A stretch of 64,000 nt of DNA from Pseudomonas fluorescens (GCF_002837185.1 NZ_KZ478001.1:1-64000); one strand, 5' to 3'. Counted from the stretch's first letter, positions 26,923 to 36,400 are shown. Translations and numbers: made by a program. Notes: generated by a model from the sequence alone, not told the origin.

Positions 26923-27681
26923 TCAACGAGCTGCTTTCCTTTTTGTCATGAAATCTATCAGATCTTTCACAACAACATTAGCGGCGTTGTCGCTTGATAG
27001 CTCGGAGGCTCGAATCCTTCTGACCTCTACGCCTTCCCACGTCAAAGGAACCAAGCGCTTATCAGCATCGGCAGGTGATTCGCGATGATAGGTATCTCCG
27101 TCGACCTCTATAATGAAAGTCAGACCTTTGAACACCACTACGAAATCGGGCTCGAGACGATTGTAGGCTTTGCCTATCCGTACGAAGACTGGAAGCGGAG
27201 CGACTGCGAGCTGTGCTCGTGTCATTGCCGTGAATAGAGTGACCTCAGCCTGAGAGCGAAATAGAAGCCCCTGATGTTCCCTCGATGCAATATTGTCGCT
27301 TCGCACTCGTCCCTGGTTGGTGACACCTTCACCTTTCACATATCGGATAGCTTCTTCTCGCCAATTTTCGGAGGCTTCCCCAATACGTGGGGCAATGGTC
27401 ACCCCATTTAGGGCCTCGTCATGAAGGGTTGAGTAGAACGGGGTCACTACGTCATAAATCGCTTTACCGGTAGCTTCGCGTTCTACATCTGTCATGGCGT
27501 AGTACAGGGGGATTGGAAGTGCCACCATGAGCTGCCAATAATTGACACCGAAATCGGTGTTGATCAACTCAGCTGTGCATTCGCCTGATACCAAAACGGC
27601 AATTGCACGAGCATCTCCCAGCAGTTTGAATGCCTCGACCGCCCCTGCTGCCAGATCTTCCATGTTGAACGGTGAAAACAT
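26923..27681 (-). CDS. DUF559/Vsr-like PD-(D/E)XK nuclease-domain protein
   Basis: 252 aa from the ATG at 27681, which has AGGAGG six bases upstream. The C-terminal domain has the DUF559/Vsr pattern: SQAEVTLFTAM (conserved Glu on the first helix), LEPDFVVVFKGLTFIIEVDGDTYH (D...ExDG...H) and the following DADKRLVPLTWEGVEVRRIRASEL. The N-terminal 120 residues are unrecognised. It starts 90 bases after the end of the helicase gene on the same strand, so it may be co-expressed with the Gabija-type pair and add a second nuclease to it (inference). Confidence 0.75.
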   Translation of the reverse strand: MFSPFNMEDLAAGAVEAFKLLGDARAIAVLVSGECTAELINTDFGVNYWQLMVALPIPLYYAMTDVEREATGKAIYDVVTPFYSTLHDEALNGVTIAPRIGEASENWREEAIRYVKGEGVTNQGRVRSDNIASREHQGLLFRSQAEVTLFTAMTRAQLAVAPLPVFVRIGKAYNRLEPDFVVVFKGLTFIIEVDGDTYHRESPADADKRLVPLTWEGVEVRRIRASELSSDNAANVVVKDLIDFMTKRKAAR

Positions 27682-27770
27682 CAAGTGCCTCCTAGCCTAT
27701 GACGAAAAGGTGAGCATCTCGCCTGCAGAACTTTAAGTGATTCATTACGGTATAGCTCCCCCCAAGGGTT

Positions 27771-29453
27771 TTAGCCTTTCCACGCATGCAGCGAGCAGGT
27801 TTGATGCCTAGCAACGTGGCTGACGAACTCGCCGTGCTGAGTTCTTCGCTCGTCCCATCGCTTCTTTGAGCTCTTGGGTCGAGGGCGTAGCTCAGAGGTA
27901 GTCAGCACGAGCCTCTGCTTCGCCCTAGAAACGCCTACGAAGAAAACACATCGTTCTTCTGCAAGCTTGCCCCAGAAGGCCTGTGTTTCAACTCCAAGGA
28001 GGATTACAGAGTGAAACTCTAATCCTTTGCTCTTGTGCATTGTCAGGAGCCTGACAGAGTCGCTATCGGACAATCCCGCCAATACCTTGAGTAGATTCGG
28101 CTCTTCGGTAAGCTGGGCTCGGATACGATCTCGGACGTCGTGTACGACCTCGGTTAGACGTTGGCGCGATTGGTAGTCGGGCGAGAAGGCCGCTAAGTCG
28201 GATGCGCTCAGTCCCTTTAACAGCTCCAAAACAAGCTTCCACCAGGAAACATATGGAGTGTGAGTCTTGCTGTCGGCGACGACTTGTCTTTTGTGAGACC
28301 GAAATAATTCTTCGAATATCTGGGGCGCGCTGCCTTTACTGTTGTCGTCTTCAAACGGCGCAAGCTGCGACATCAACCTCGACCATGCCTCGGACTGCCC
28401 GGGCTCGTATAGGCAGCTTAGGTAGTCAACCACGAGTCCTACTGCAGGTTCCTTAAGCAGATCTTGTAGCTCGTGATCATTGCGAAACGGTATGCTTTTT
28501 CGCGAAAGTTGCTCCATCAACGCTTCAGCATATTCCTCTATTTGGCGAGGCATCAGGATCGCGATTTCGCTAGGTGGAATGCGCTCCTCAACTATCCAAT
28601 GCTGAATGATTTCTGCGAGAGCCTCAGCCTCTTCAGCGGAGTTTCGGAAGTGACCGGTGAGTATGTTACCGCCGTTACCATCTACGAGATCGTCAGGCAT
28701 CACAGCGGCAGCTTCAATCTCTCGGATCACATCGTTCTGCATGCGCAGCAAGCGAGGTTGAGAGCGGAAGTTCAGAAATAGTCGAAGAGGGCGGGCAGCG
28801 AAATCATCAGCGTAGGTTTTGAATATTTCATCCAATGCCCCCGCCCAACCCATGATTGTTTGCTTGGTATCACCAACGGCGGTTAGAATTATCGAGGTAT
28901 CGTGAAATAAGAGCCTGATGAGTTCGTATTGGTCGCCAGTGCAATCTTGAAACTCATCGAGAAACACGTGGGAATAGGTTGTGCGTATAGCATTGAGGGC
29001 GACCTCACTGTCCCTCGAAATTCTCAAGGCAAAAGGTAAGAGCTGCTTGAACGTTACTTGTTTTCCGGGGACGTACTCGGGCCCGATTACGTAATCTTGG
29101 TCTAGCGCTTCGTCCACCAATATAGGCCGAAATTTATCGATAATTCGCTTTGCAAAACCGTGAAAAGTCACGCTATCGAAGCGTGAAGCATGCTCTACTC
29201 CGCAACGCATTTGTATCCGTTGCTTGAGGTTCCGACTCGCGTCTGTTTTGAAAGATACAGCGAGGATTCTTTTAGGGTATCGGCAGCTGTTGGTGCGCAG
29301 GAGGAAGTCGGCACGTTGAGCGAGAACTTCAGTTTTACCGGCGCCAGGCCCAGCAGTCAGTACGACTGATCTTTCGCATTCCCGAATGACCTCCCAAGCA
29401 CTTTTCTCCAGGAGAATCCCTGGGGAGGGAGTCCACCGATCTGGATTGATCAT
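27771..29453 (-). CDS. gajB: UvrD/Rep-family helicase, GajB-like
   Basis: 560 aa superfamily 1 helicase. Walker A is AGPGAGKT at residues 34-41, motif II is HVFLDEFQDCTGDQ, motif III is VGDTKQTIMGWAGA, motif IV LFLNFRSQPRLL, and motifs V/VI are LTMHKSKGLEFHSVIL and VFFVGVSRAKQRLVL. Its ATGA start overlaps the stop of the upstream ATPase-TOPRIM gene. An OLD-family nuclease gene followed directly by a UvrD-like gene is the layout of Gabija, where GajB senses DNA ends exposed by phage and boosts GajA cleavage. The name rests on this pairing, and a slightly different two-gene OLD system is possible. Confidence 0.8.
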   Translation of the reverse strand: MINPDRWTPSPGILLEKSAWEVIRECERSVVLTAGPGAGKTEVLAQRADFLLRTNSCRYPKRILAVSFKTDASRNLKQRIQMRCGVEHASRFDSVTFHGFAKRIIDKFRPILVDEALDQDYVIGPEYVPGKQVTFKQLLPFALRISRDSEVALNAIRTTYSHVFLDEFQDCTGDQYELIRLLFHDTSIILTAVGDTKQTIMGWAGALDEIFKTYADDFAARPLRLFLNFRSQPRLLRMQNDVIREIEAAAVMPDDLVDGNGGNILTGHFRNSAEEAEALAEIIQHWIVEERIPPSEIAILMPRQIEEYAEALMEQLSRKSIPFRNDHELQDLLKEPAVGLVVDYLSCLYEPGQSEAWSRLMSQLAPFEDDNSKGSAPQIFEELFRSHKRQVVADSKTHTPYVSWWKLVLELLKGLSASDLAAFSPDYQSRQRLTEVVHDVRDRIRAQLTEEPNLLKVLAGLSDSDSVRLLTMHKSKGLEFHSVILLGVETQAFWGKLAEERCVFFVGVSRAKQRLVLTTSELRPRPKSSKKRWDERRTQHGEFVSHVARHQTCSLHAWKG

Positions 29454-31372
29454 TCAGGCGACTCCTCCAGCTTTGCAATCACTCTGTCGGCCAATCGGTC
29501 GAGGGCTTCGGGAAGAGAGGCTAGGAGCTGCTCGTCGGTAAGTCGTCCGAGCGCATCCAGGTGTGCAGCTGGTTTGCTACTCAGTTTGAATAGTTTGTGG
29601 TAAGCAGCGAACCAACTCTGCTCTACCTCGTCGTATTGCCCGGGGTTGAAATGGTTTTCGCCGAGCACTGATGTAAGGCTTTTTGCAGTAGCTGGAAATG
29701 CTTCTGCTCTGTATGCCTCAGGAAAGGCGGCTAGCATCGCAAAATCTAAGTCCAAGGGTGCAGAGTAAAATACATCGCGCTTTTCGAGTTCTGCGAACAA
29801 ACTAACTTTGCAGTTGTTGAAAAAGTGATGGGACTTTATAGGTCGCTCGGGATCATCCCAAGCATGCCGAATCCAATCATGTGGAAGGTTGAGGTGAGGT
29901 GCATGCGCATCGAATTGATCTCGAATGTAACTTATACGACCCCACCCACCCTGATGGCGTCCAGTATCGAGATCTAGAAGGGTGATGTAGGGAGTACCGA
30001 TTGCCGATAAAAGTTTCCAGAAGTGGTTCACGTGCCTCCCCCCTAGTGGAGCGATGGCTACCGCAAATTCGTCAACAGGAGCCCCCTTAGCCTGAAGAAT
30101 CCTCGGAAGGACGATTTCCTCGCTGTCACCTTCACCCAAAACGACCAGTCTTGCGAAATACACCTCAGGAAACGCCTGAACAGCCTCTCTCACAAATTTG
30201 TAAGCATCACTGCGTTTGGGGGGCAGCAAGATCTTCGTGACTTGGGTTTGTCGATTGCTGTTAAGTCGAAGGTATCGGATGTGCTCCGGCTCTACTCGAC
30301 GCAGCATCGACGGCGCTTGCGTTGCGATCAATGCTTGAGCATCAAGACCTACAGAGGATTTCAGAGAGTTAACGATACGGCCCAGATAATGAGGTGAGAG
30401 ACTATTCTCAGGCTCTTCTACCGCAAGGATCGTGAACGCTGGTGGCTTGAGTTTGTGGGGGTCAAATGAGGTGTTTTTGCCTGATCTGACTTCCCTCCCA
30501 ATCGCTAGTGCCGAGAACACAAGAGACAGATACAGCATGGATTTTTGTCCATCGCTCAGACGTACAAAATCCACCTGATTTTCACCATGACCTGGGCTGA
30601 ACGAAACAGACAAATGCCTGAGCAAAGACTCTATTTCGGAGTTTTGAAACGTCAATCGCGGGGAAGCAAAGAAGTCGCCCCTGTGCAACTTTTGCCAAGC
30701 AGTGCTCAGGCTATCGCTCAACGCTTGCACAGACTTATTGCCCGTAAGGCACTCGGTAATTTGCTCCGTCAATCCTGCAACGGTTTCGCGATCGTCATTC
30801 CAGTTGGCTGCCCGCAGTAGCCTACCAAGAAGGGCCGTGGCGCCATACGCCACGTGGTCAGATGGATCGCGGCGTGCGGGAAGGTAATGAAGGTGGATTT
30901 TATCTCGATGTCTCTTCGGGACTGATGCGGTTGATGTAGGTTTGCCTGCATCGTCTGTCTTTGTCACAAACAGAAAACGCTCTTCGATTTCACCGTCCTC
31001 GTACATCGTCGCTTCTAAACGAAAGCGTACTCGTGGCACATCGTCGAAGGTGCGTAAGGCCATCTGATTGAAAAACTCTGGAACGGTATCTGCGTCCTCA
31101 TCGTCCTGTGTTTCTTCAAAGCTGAAATCGGCCTCGAGCGAAAGCTCCCTTTGCTCTGGTGGATTTTCCTCAGATGCCGGGACGTGGAAGTCAGAGCGGC
31201 GGATACGTCGCAGATTTGATTCAAATGCGAACATCCGACAGAGGCCTTGAAGCGTTGTTGTTTTGCCTGCCCCGTTAGGGCCTAGTAAATAGGTCACATC
31301 TTCAAAAGTAACCTCTTCCCCTTCAGGCCCAAAGGATTGGAAATTGTTCACCCGCAGACTGCACAGCTTCAT
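29450..31372 (-). CDS. gajA: OLD-family ATPase-TOPRIM endonuclease, GajA-like
   Basis: 640 aa from the ATG at 31372 (MKLCSLRVNNFQSFG), with AAGGA eight bases upstream. The frame is open for 11 more codons. ABC-type ATPase: Walker A GPNGAGKT at 31-38, signature LSDGQ at 272-276, Walker B FTILAVEE at 313-320. TOPRIM: Glu414 in VVLGEGDSEE and Asp467/Asp469 in LLDLDTG. GajA forms a tetramer that nicks DNA when nucleotide pools fall during phage replication. It overlaps the helicase gene by 4 bases. PARIS and retron-type OLD systems were considered but lack a UvrD partner. Confidence 0.82.
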   Translation of the reverse strand: MKLCSLRVNNFQSFGPEGEEVTFEDVTYLLGPNGAGKTTTLQGLCRMFAFESNLRRIRRSDFHVPASEENPPEQRELSLEADFSFEETQDDEDADTVPEFFNQMALRTFDDVPRVRFRLEATMYEDGEIEERFLFVTKTDDAGKPTSTASVPKRHRDKIHLHYLPARRDPSDHVAYGATALLGRLLRAANWNDDRETVAGLTEQITECLTGNKSVQALSDSLSTAWQKLHRGDFFASPRLTFQNSEIESLLRHLSVSFSPGHGENQVDFVRLSDGQKSMLYLSLVFSALAIGREVRSGKNTSFDPHKLKPPAFTILAVEEPENSLSPHYLGRIVNSLKSSVGLDAQALIATQAPSMLRRVEPEHIRYLRLNSNRQTQVTKILLPPKRSDAYKFVREAVQAFPEVYFARLVVLGEGDSEEIVLPRILQAKGAPVDEFAVAIAPLGGRHVNHFWKLLSAIGTPYITLLDLDTGRHQGGWGRISYIRDQFDAHAPHLNLPHDWIRHAWDDPERPIKSHHFFNNCKVSLFAELEKRDVFYSAPLDLDFAMLAAFPEAYRAEAFPATAKSLTSVLGENHFNPGQYDEVEQSWFAAYHKLFKLSSKPAAHLDALGRLTDEQLLASLPEALDRLADRVIAKLEESPE

Positions 31373-31734
31373 CGATAGCTTCCTTACTGAATGTCTGGTG
31401 TACACGCTTTCCCAAGATCATTGCATCCGGCCTTTGGTGCGGCTGTACAGTTTCAGAGCTGACCGGGAATAAATTTACACAAATTTCAAAAGGCCACCAT
31501 CGAAATCGATTTTCAAAAACGGAGATCTATTATTTGAGAACAAAAAAAAGCTGCGTCGGCCCAGCCTTCCTAGGCGCGAACGCTAGTGGGTTTTTTGCCT
31601 TTCTTTTTAGGTGTTTTGCTTTACCTTTTCCTGGCGTGGCTGTCTTCGGTGTCACGATTCTGAGATCAAAACTTGGGAATAATGTGTGCTTGCGGCTCTG
31701 TTTAAATGCTCGTTCGTTGGGCCGTTACTTACAG

Positions 31735-32024
31735 GAGGGTTTAGAACCTGATGATCGTGATGGCTTCGTCATCATTAACGCTGCGAGTGGCAAAGACATG
31801 GTCGATATCCAGGATCGCAAGCCATTGGTCTTATCGCCTGAGCACGCTTGTGCACGGATCGATGCCGACACCTCAGCTGACGGGCTCGCGAGTCAGCGAT
31901 GTAGCACTCCCGACCAGCTACCTTCTTTCACTGGTGCAGGGTGGGCAAGGATGTAGGTAACTTCCGGAACCATGGCCCAAATCCGATTGACCCAATTTCT
32001 CTAGCCTCGGATTTCGATGACTGA
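31735..32024 (+). pseudogene. yedK: yedK/HMCES (SRAP peptidase) C-terminal remnant, frameshifted
   Basis: One frame reads GLEPDDRDGFVIINAASG then KDMVDIQDRKPLVLSPEHA, the conserved C-terminal half of YedK. After about 31,930 another frame takes over with VGKDVGNFRNHGPNPIDPIS, the normal YedK ending, to a stop at 32,024. The N-terminal catalytic Cys2 half is absent. YedK/HMCES shields abasic sites in single-stranded DNA. The upstream part of the open frame (31534-31730) does not resemble the family. This is a decayed fragment, not a working gene. Confidence 0.8.
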
Positions 32025-32219
32025 ATTGAACCTCGATCGGGCGATAATGGCGGGGGTGGCGAACTCAGCCGAATCGGGGGATATCCGATATCTACGAACT
32101 ATTCCGTATTAAAGCTTACTTATAACTATCACCAGTTTAATTTTTGACGCCGCTACAATCTAAGTATAAATTACGGATCTGCAATACACTCTTAGTTACC
32201 TATCTAATCGAGACCTGTC

Positions 32220-32585
32220 ATGTCCAAACTCGCAGAATTCCGCCAGCTAGAAAAACACCTCGCCGAACAGCTCCAAGCTCTCGAAGCCCTCAAGGGGGAT
32301 GCAGGCCTCAAGAAAGAAATCGAATTCGAAACGAAGCTGCGCGATTTGCTCGCAAAATACGGCTACAGCCTCAAGGACGTGATCAACCTGCTTGATCCGC
32401 AAGCCGGTCAACGGGCTCCAGTAGCCGAGTCCAAAGTGGGCAGTCGCAAGCCTCGCCAGTTGAAGGTTTATAAAAACCCTCACACTGGTGAAGTCGTCGA
32501 AACCAAGGGTGGTAACCACAAAACGCTTAAAGATTGGAAATCCAAGCACGGCGCCGCGACAGTTGAGTCTTGGCTGAGCAAGTAA
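32220..32585 (+). CDS. MvaT/MvaU-family H-NS-like xenogeneic silencer
   Basis: 121 aa, the normal length. The N-terminal oligomerising helix (KLAEFRQLEKHLAEQLQALE) is followed by DVINLLDP, a linker, and the DNA-binding domain RKPRQLKVYKNPHTGEVVET with GGNHKTLKDWKSKHG. MvaT-family proteins bind AT-rich DNA through the R-GN motif and repress acquired genes. It differs from the divergent copy near 20.0 kb, which lacks the coiled coil. Core pseudomonads carry mvaT and mvaU elsewhere, so this is probably an accessory copy. Confidence 0.92.
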   Translation: MSKLAEFRQLEKHLAEQLQALEALKGDAGLKKEIEFETKLRDLLAKYGYSLKDVINLLDPQAGQRAPVAESKVGSRKPRQLKVYKNPHTGEVVETKGGNHKTLKDWKSKHGAATVESWLSK

Positions 32586-32595
32586 TCACCTTCTG

Positions 32596-32625
32596 CAAGG
32601 AGGCCCTTATGGGGCCTTCTTGCTC
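32596..32625 (+). terminator. Hairpin terminator after the MvaT-family gene
   Basis: GCAAGGAGGCCC and GGGGCCTTCTTGC pair across TTAT, starting about 14 bases after the stop. The T-run after the stem is weak (CACAATTTTAC). Confidence 0.7.
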
Positions 32626-32701
32626 ACAATTTTACTGTGCGGGATCAGCTATAACGCTCGTTGACGAGTAATATCAGCAGTCTGATGGTCAGACCGTACA
32701 T

Positions 32702-33664
32702 TCATATGGTTGACTTAAATCTTTGGCGATACTCACTTGGAGTTACGCCAAAAAACTTCCAAAATTTCCTTATCAAACTTGCCTCATGTCCCAGTCCCGT
32801 CAAGTGTGCGATTTCCTTGAGAGGGCACTCGGTGCTCACCAGCAAGTGACGTACGGCATCAACTCTTAGTTTTTCGACCATCTTGCTCGGGGTCTGCCCT
32901 GTTGTTGTCCTGTACCTTCTTATGAAGGTACGCTCGCTCATATGCATTCGCTTGGCAAGCGCCGCGATAGACAAGTCTTCTACAAGGTTTTCATTTACCC
33001 ATGCATGCAGATCAGAAAAAGTGCAACTTCTGGTTTGCAAATCTAAGCTAGAGCTAAACTGACTCTGGTCACCAGGCCTCTTTAAGAATACGACTAAGTG
33101 CTTCGCGACTTTCAAAGCTAAAGCGTGCCCTAAATCAGCTTCAACAAGTGCTAAGGCTAAGTCAATACCTGAGGTGACACCAGCTGACGTCCAAATGCGT
33201 CCATCGTTGACAAATATAGGCCCACGACGAAGTAAAACATCTGGATGAGTTTTCTCAAGTTCATCATACGCAGACCAGTGGGTTGTAACTTTGCAGCCTG
33301 AGAGCGCTCCGGCTGCGCCTAGTCCAAACACTCCTGTACAAACGGAGACCAGACGCGTCACTTTCTCAACGTGAGCCTTAAATACAGCGCTAAATTGGGG
33401 ATGTTTACAGAATTCGTATATGCCTAACCCACCAGGAACGATTAGCGTATGTGGGGCTAGTGAGCTCTCATCTAGAAGGGCGGTGTGGATATAGGTATCA
33501 GGAAGCAAAGCGGCTACGCTATCAAGCGAAACCATCGATAGATGGTAGGGCGGAGCTTTCGGATCTGAAAAATAGTTGGCTGTTGAAAATACTTCTAGAG
33601 GGCCGGCCAGGTCGATCAAATTAGCTTGGGCAAAAGCGATGAACTGAATCGTTTTAGTTAGCAT
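32702..33664 (-). CDS. GlxA-family transcriptional regulator (DJ-1/PfpI plus AraC)
   Basis: 320 aa. The N-terminal DJ-1/PfpI-like domain (residues about 1-190; LIDLAGPLEVF, SVCTGVFGLGAAGALSG with the nucleophile-position Cys, TTHWSAYDELE) is followed by an AraC-type double helix-turn-helix (LSIAALAKRMHMSERTFIRR then CPLKEIAHLTGLG). Such regulators control uptake and breakdown of quaternary amines or amino acids (GbdR, CdhR, ArgR type). No target operon is adjacent. A close paralogue of equal length lies at 44330-45292. Confidence 0.9.
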   Translation of the reverse strand: MLTKTIQFIAFAQANLIDLAGPLEVFSTANYFSDPKAPPYHLSMVSLDSVAALLPDTYIHTALLDESSLAPHTLIVPGGLGIYEFCKHPQFSAVFKAHVEKVTRLVSVCTGVFGLGAAGALSGCKVTTHWSAYDELEKTHPDVLLRRGPIFVNDGRIWTSAGVTSGIDLALALVEADLGHALALKVAKHLVVFLKRPGDQSQFSSSLDLQTRSCTFSDLHAWVNENLVEDLSIAALAKRMHMSERTFIRRYRTTTGQTPSKMVEKLRVDAVRHLLVSTECPLKEIAHLTGLGHEASLIRKFWKFFGVTPSEYRQRFKSTI

Positions 33665-33960
33665 TCAGCGGATTCCTGCGCACCTATGTAGTGCGCATGA
33701 ATCCATTTTTGGCGTGAATCGTCAAGCTGTTGTCATTTTTTTCGGACGAAATGATAGCGTATTATGATCACATCGCCACCTTCCTTGAGCCAACGTTAGA
33801 TTGCAAAAACGGATTCTTTTAACAGTGTTATCGGTTTTAGACACGCATATGATCTGAATTGCGCGTAAATACATCTTCAAAGCGAGGGATAGTTAGCCAT
33901 AAAATTTTGGTTCAGCTTCAGCGCGCTCGTCGTCATGGAAGACAAGAAAATAATAATTTC

Positions 33961-34452
33961 ATGATAGTCAACGAACTCTGCTGGTTTCCTATAATGCCTA
34001 AATTAAAAAAATATATAGAAGCAACACAAAAATGCGAAGAACTTACCATGCAGATGGTAGAAGATGTAGGTGGGATTGTTTTTTCAGTGCGGGCGCTTGA
34101 GCATACCTTTTTGCTCGCTAATCTTGAGGTGGAAAAAGCTGCGCAACTCGACGTAAGTGATACCAATAAAACTACCTCGTTGCCTTCCTATATGCTTGCT
34201 AGAGAGTTGAAGAAACTGAATTTTTCACTTGAAGCATTGAAAACGTCTATTAAGCGTAACATCGGCGAAAGCCTTAGTTATCTCAATTCACTTACAGCCA
34301 ATCTCGAAATGGAGATTCCGGATGACCCGGATGATCCGCTTTGGGAGGCATTTCGTGACTATAAGAAAGTGTTGATTAAAAGTGTCCGAACCTTGAAGAA
34401 GCTTGATGATGAATTATTTAATGCGGAAATTAGTCTTGTCGACGAATCGTGA
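33961..34452 (+). CDS. Unknown helical protein (about 163 aa)
   Basis: The frame is open from a TTG at 33859, but that start has no ribosome binding site. The ATG at 33961 (MIVNELCWFPIMPKLKK) or 33994 is more likely. The product is helical and charged (KKYIEATQKCEELTMQMVED, then LARELKKLNFSLEALKTSIK) and could form a four-helix bundle. It lies 145 bases before a chemoreceptor gene on the same strand. No family recognised. Confidence 0.5.
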   Translation: MIVNELCWFPIMPKLKKYIEATQKCEELTMQMVEDVGGIVFSVRALEHTFLLANLEVEKAAQLDVSDTNKTTSLPSYMLARELKKLNFSLEALKTSIKRNIGESLSYLNSLTANLEMEIPDDPDDPLWEAFRDYKKVLIKSVRTLKKLDDELFNAEISLVDES

Positions 34453-34596
34453 CGAAGCGCACTAGCATGCGAGCTACTTCCGTATCGCAGTAAAATTAGT
34501 TAAGGTTATTGCCTAGCGCAATAATATGCATTATTTCTATTAAAATACTTGTCCAGGCTAGCTAGCTTGTGATGAAAGACGACTGTCGGAGTCGCT

Positions 34597-36225
34597 ATGA
34601 ATTTCAAGAATTTAGGTATTTCAACTAAAGCTACTTTATGTTTCGGAAGTATCACTGCCATTCTCATTTTCTTAGGTGTTTTCGCTTACGTGCAGCTATC
34701 TCACTTAAGGGCCGCCGGACAACAGTTAGCAGAAAATGCTTTGCCGAGTACGCAGACTATCGATGATATCCAAATCTCCTTGCTTAACGCCCGGCTAGAA
34801 AGCATCAGGATGCTTGCTAACTCAACAAATGTGGCGGGGAAAAGCGCCGCCGAAGCTAAAGTCCAACATTCGGTGCAAATATTAGAAGAGCGTAGCGATT
34901 ACTATCGTAAGAACCTCATGGCTGGTGAGAAGGATCGGGAGCAATTCGAGGCTGCAGATCAAGCAATGAAGATTTATATTGCAGGGCTTGCGCAATTGTC
35001 AAAGCTTGACTTGTCTGAGCATGAGCAGGCCTTGATATTTGCTAATTCTACCCAAGCGGATAATGCCAGCTCATTTCAGGAAAAACTTAATGTTATTAGG
35101 CAGTTCAATGCCGAACAAGCAAAAGCTTTGGGGGTCGAGGCGGACGTTGTTTATAATGAAAGCGTGAATGTACTTGTTACTATTGTTGTCGTTTCTCTTT
35201 TGCTTACTATTGTTTTAGCTATAGCATTGACGCGCAGTATAGTAAAGCCTGTGGGGGACTCGCTCAGGCTTGCTGAGGAAATTGCGTCGGGGGATCTTAC
35301 GCGGCGTCTTGAAATTACGGGCACAGATGAGGTTTCTAGGCTAATGGTTGCCCTCAATCTTATGTCTAAGAATCTCCAGGACACAGTTTTAGAAATTTCT
35401 GAAGCGTCCATCCAGCTGAGTTCAGCTGCAGTCGAAATGACCTCCATAACTGAGGCTGCGGATCGGCATCTTCAGCAACAGAATAGCGAAATTGAACAAG
35501 CTGCCACTGCTGTAACAGAAATGACTTCCGCAGTTGAAGAAGTTGCTCGTAACGCAACCTCTACCTCCCAAGCAGCCCAGGAGTCTAGTGAGGCGGCTAA
35601 GCTCGGTAATCTCCGTGTTTCCGAAACTTTGTCTGCCGTAGAGACTTTGACAGAGCTCGTGGAAAGCTCCGCCTCTCAGGTGACAGAATTGGCGGGACAG
35701 GCGGAAGATATAAGCCAAGTCGTAGGCGTAATCAGAAGTATAGCGGAGCAAACCAACCTGTTGGCTTTAAACGCCGCAATTGAAGCCGCACGCGCAGGCG
35801 AACAAGGGAGGGGGTTCGCTGTTGTTGCTGATGAAGTGAGAGCGCTCGCGCATCGAACTCAAATTTCCACCTTGGAAATAGAGAAAATGATAACAGCAAT
35901 TCAGAGTGGATCCTCAACAACAGTCGATTCAATACGTCGAAGCACTGAAGAAGTTTATAATACTAAAAGGACAGCTGAGGGGGCGGGTCAATCATTGCGG
36001 CAGATCACGGATTCCGTTCTTCAAATCAACGAGCGTAACCTACAGATCGCAGTCGCATCGGAGCAACAAGCACACGTCGCTAGAGACGTTGACAGGAGCT
36101 TGTTGAGCATTAGATCTTTAGCGATCCAAAGCAGCGAGGGTGCAAATCAAACAATTAAGGCCAGCAATGAACTCAGTCGGCTAGCGGTTAACTTGAACCA
36201 TCTCGTTCAAAAGTTTAAAGTTTGA
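34597..36225 (+). CDS. Methyl-accepting chemotaxis protein (4-helix-bundle sensor)
   Basis: 542 aa transmembrane chemoreceptor. TM1 is at about residues 12-34, the periplasmic helical-bundle sensor spans about 35-190, TM2 is at about 193-213, then HAMP, and the signalling hairpin tip EQTNLLALNAAIEAARAGEQGRGFAVVADEV. There is no C-terminal pentapeptide for CheR tethering. The sensor resembles the 4HB_MCP type, which binds small ligands such as amino or organic acids. It sits alone with its own promoter region and is more AT-rich than core Pseudomonas receptors, in keeping with acquisition. Confidence 0.93.
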   Translation: MNFKNLGISTKATLCFGSITAILIFLGVFAYVQLSHLRAAGQQLAENALPSTQTIDDIQISLLNARLESIRMLANSTNVAGKSAAEAKVQHSVQILEERSDYYRKNLMAGEKDREQFEAADQAMKIYIAGLAQLSKLDLSEHEQALIFANSTQADNASSFQEKLNVIRQFNAEQAKALGVEADVVYNESVNVLVTIVVVSLLLTIVLAIALTRSIVKPVGDSLRLAEEIASGDLTRRLEITGTDEVSRLMVALNLMSKNLQDTVLEISEASIQLSSAAVEMTSITEAADRHLQQQNSEIEQAATAVTEMTSAVEEVARNATSTSQAAQESSEAAKLGNLRVSETLSAVETLTELVESSASQVTELAGQAEDISQVVGVIRSIAEQTNLLALNAAIEAARAGEQGRGFAVVADEVRALAHRTQISTLEIEKMITAIQSGSSTTVDSIRRSTEEVYNTKRTAEGAGQSLRQITDSVLQINERNLQIAVASEQQAHVARDVDRSLLSIRSLAIQSSEGANQTIKASNELSRLAVNLNHLVQKFKV

Positions 36226-36400
36226 TATTGGTGCATTTGAAAATACTTTAAGAGCTGCTTTATTGGAATGCGCGTACCAGGCGCGGTACCCTAGGTGAGC
36301 CCGCAGCAAAGCCCAGGAGCCGCCGCTGCGTGCTCGCTGATCTTCCAGCCGCCACCAATCACCTCTCTCAACTTGCTCGCACCTAATAAACCCGTGTGTG

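Noticed and set aside
27771..31372. PARIS or retron-associated OLD system
   Set aside because: PARIS lacks a UvrD partner and its second gene is a DUF4435 type. No reverse transcriptase or msr/msd fold is nearby.
31534..31730. N-terminal part of an open frame preceding the yedK remnant
   Set aside because: No homology seen and not continuous with the yedK similarity. Probably accidental fusion.
13600..32600. Prophage
   Set aside because: Three recombinases are present but no capsid, terminase, tail or lysis genes were seen.
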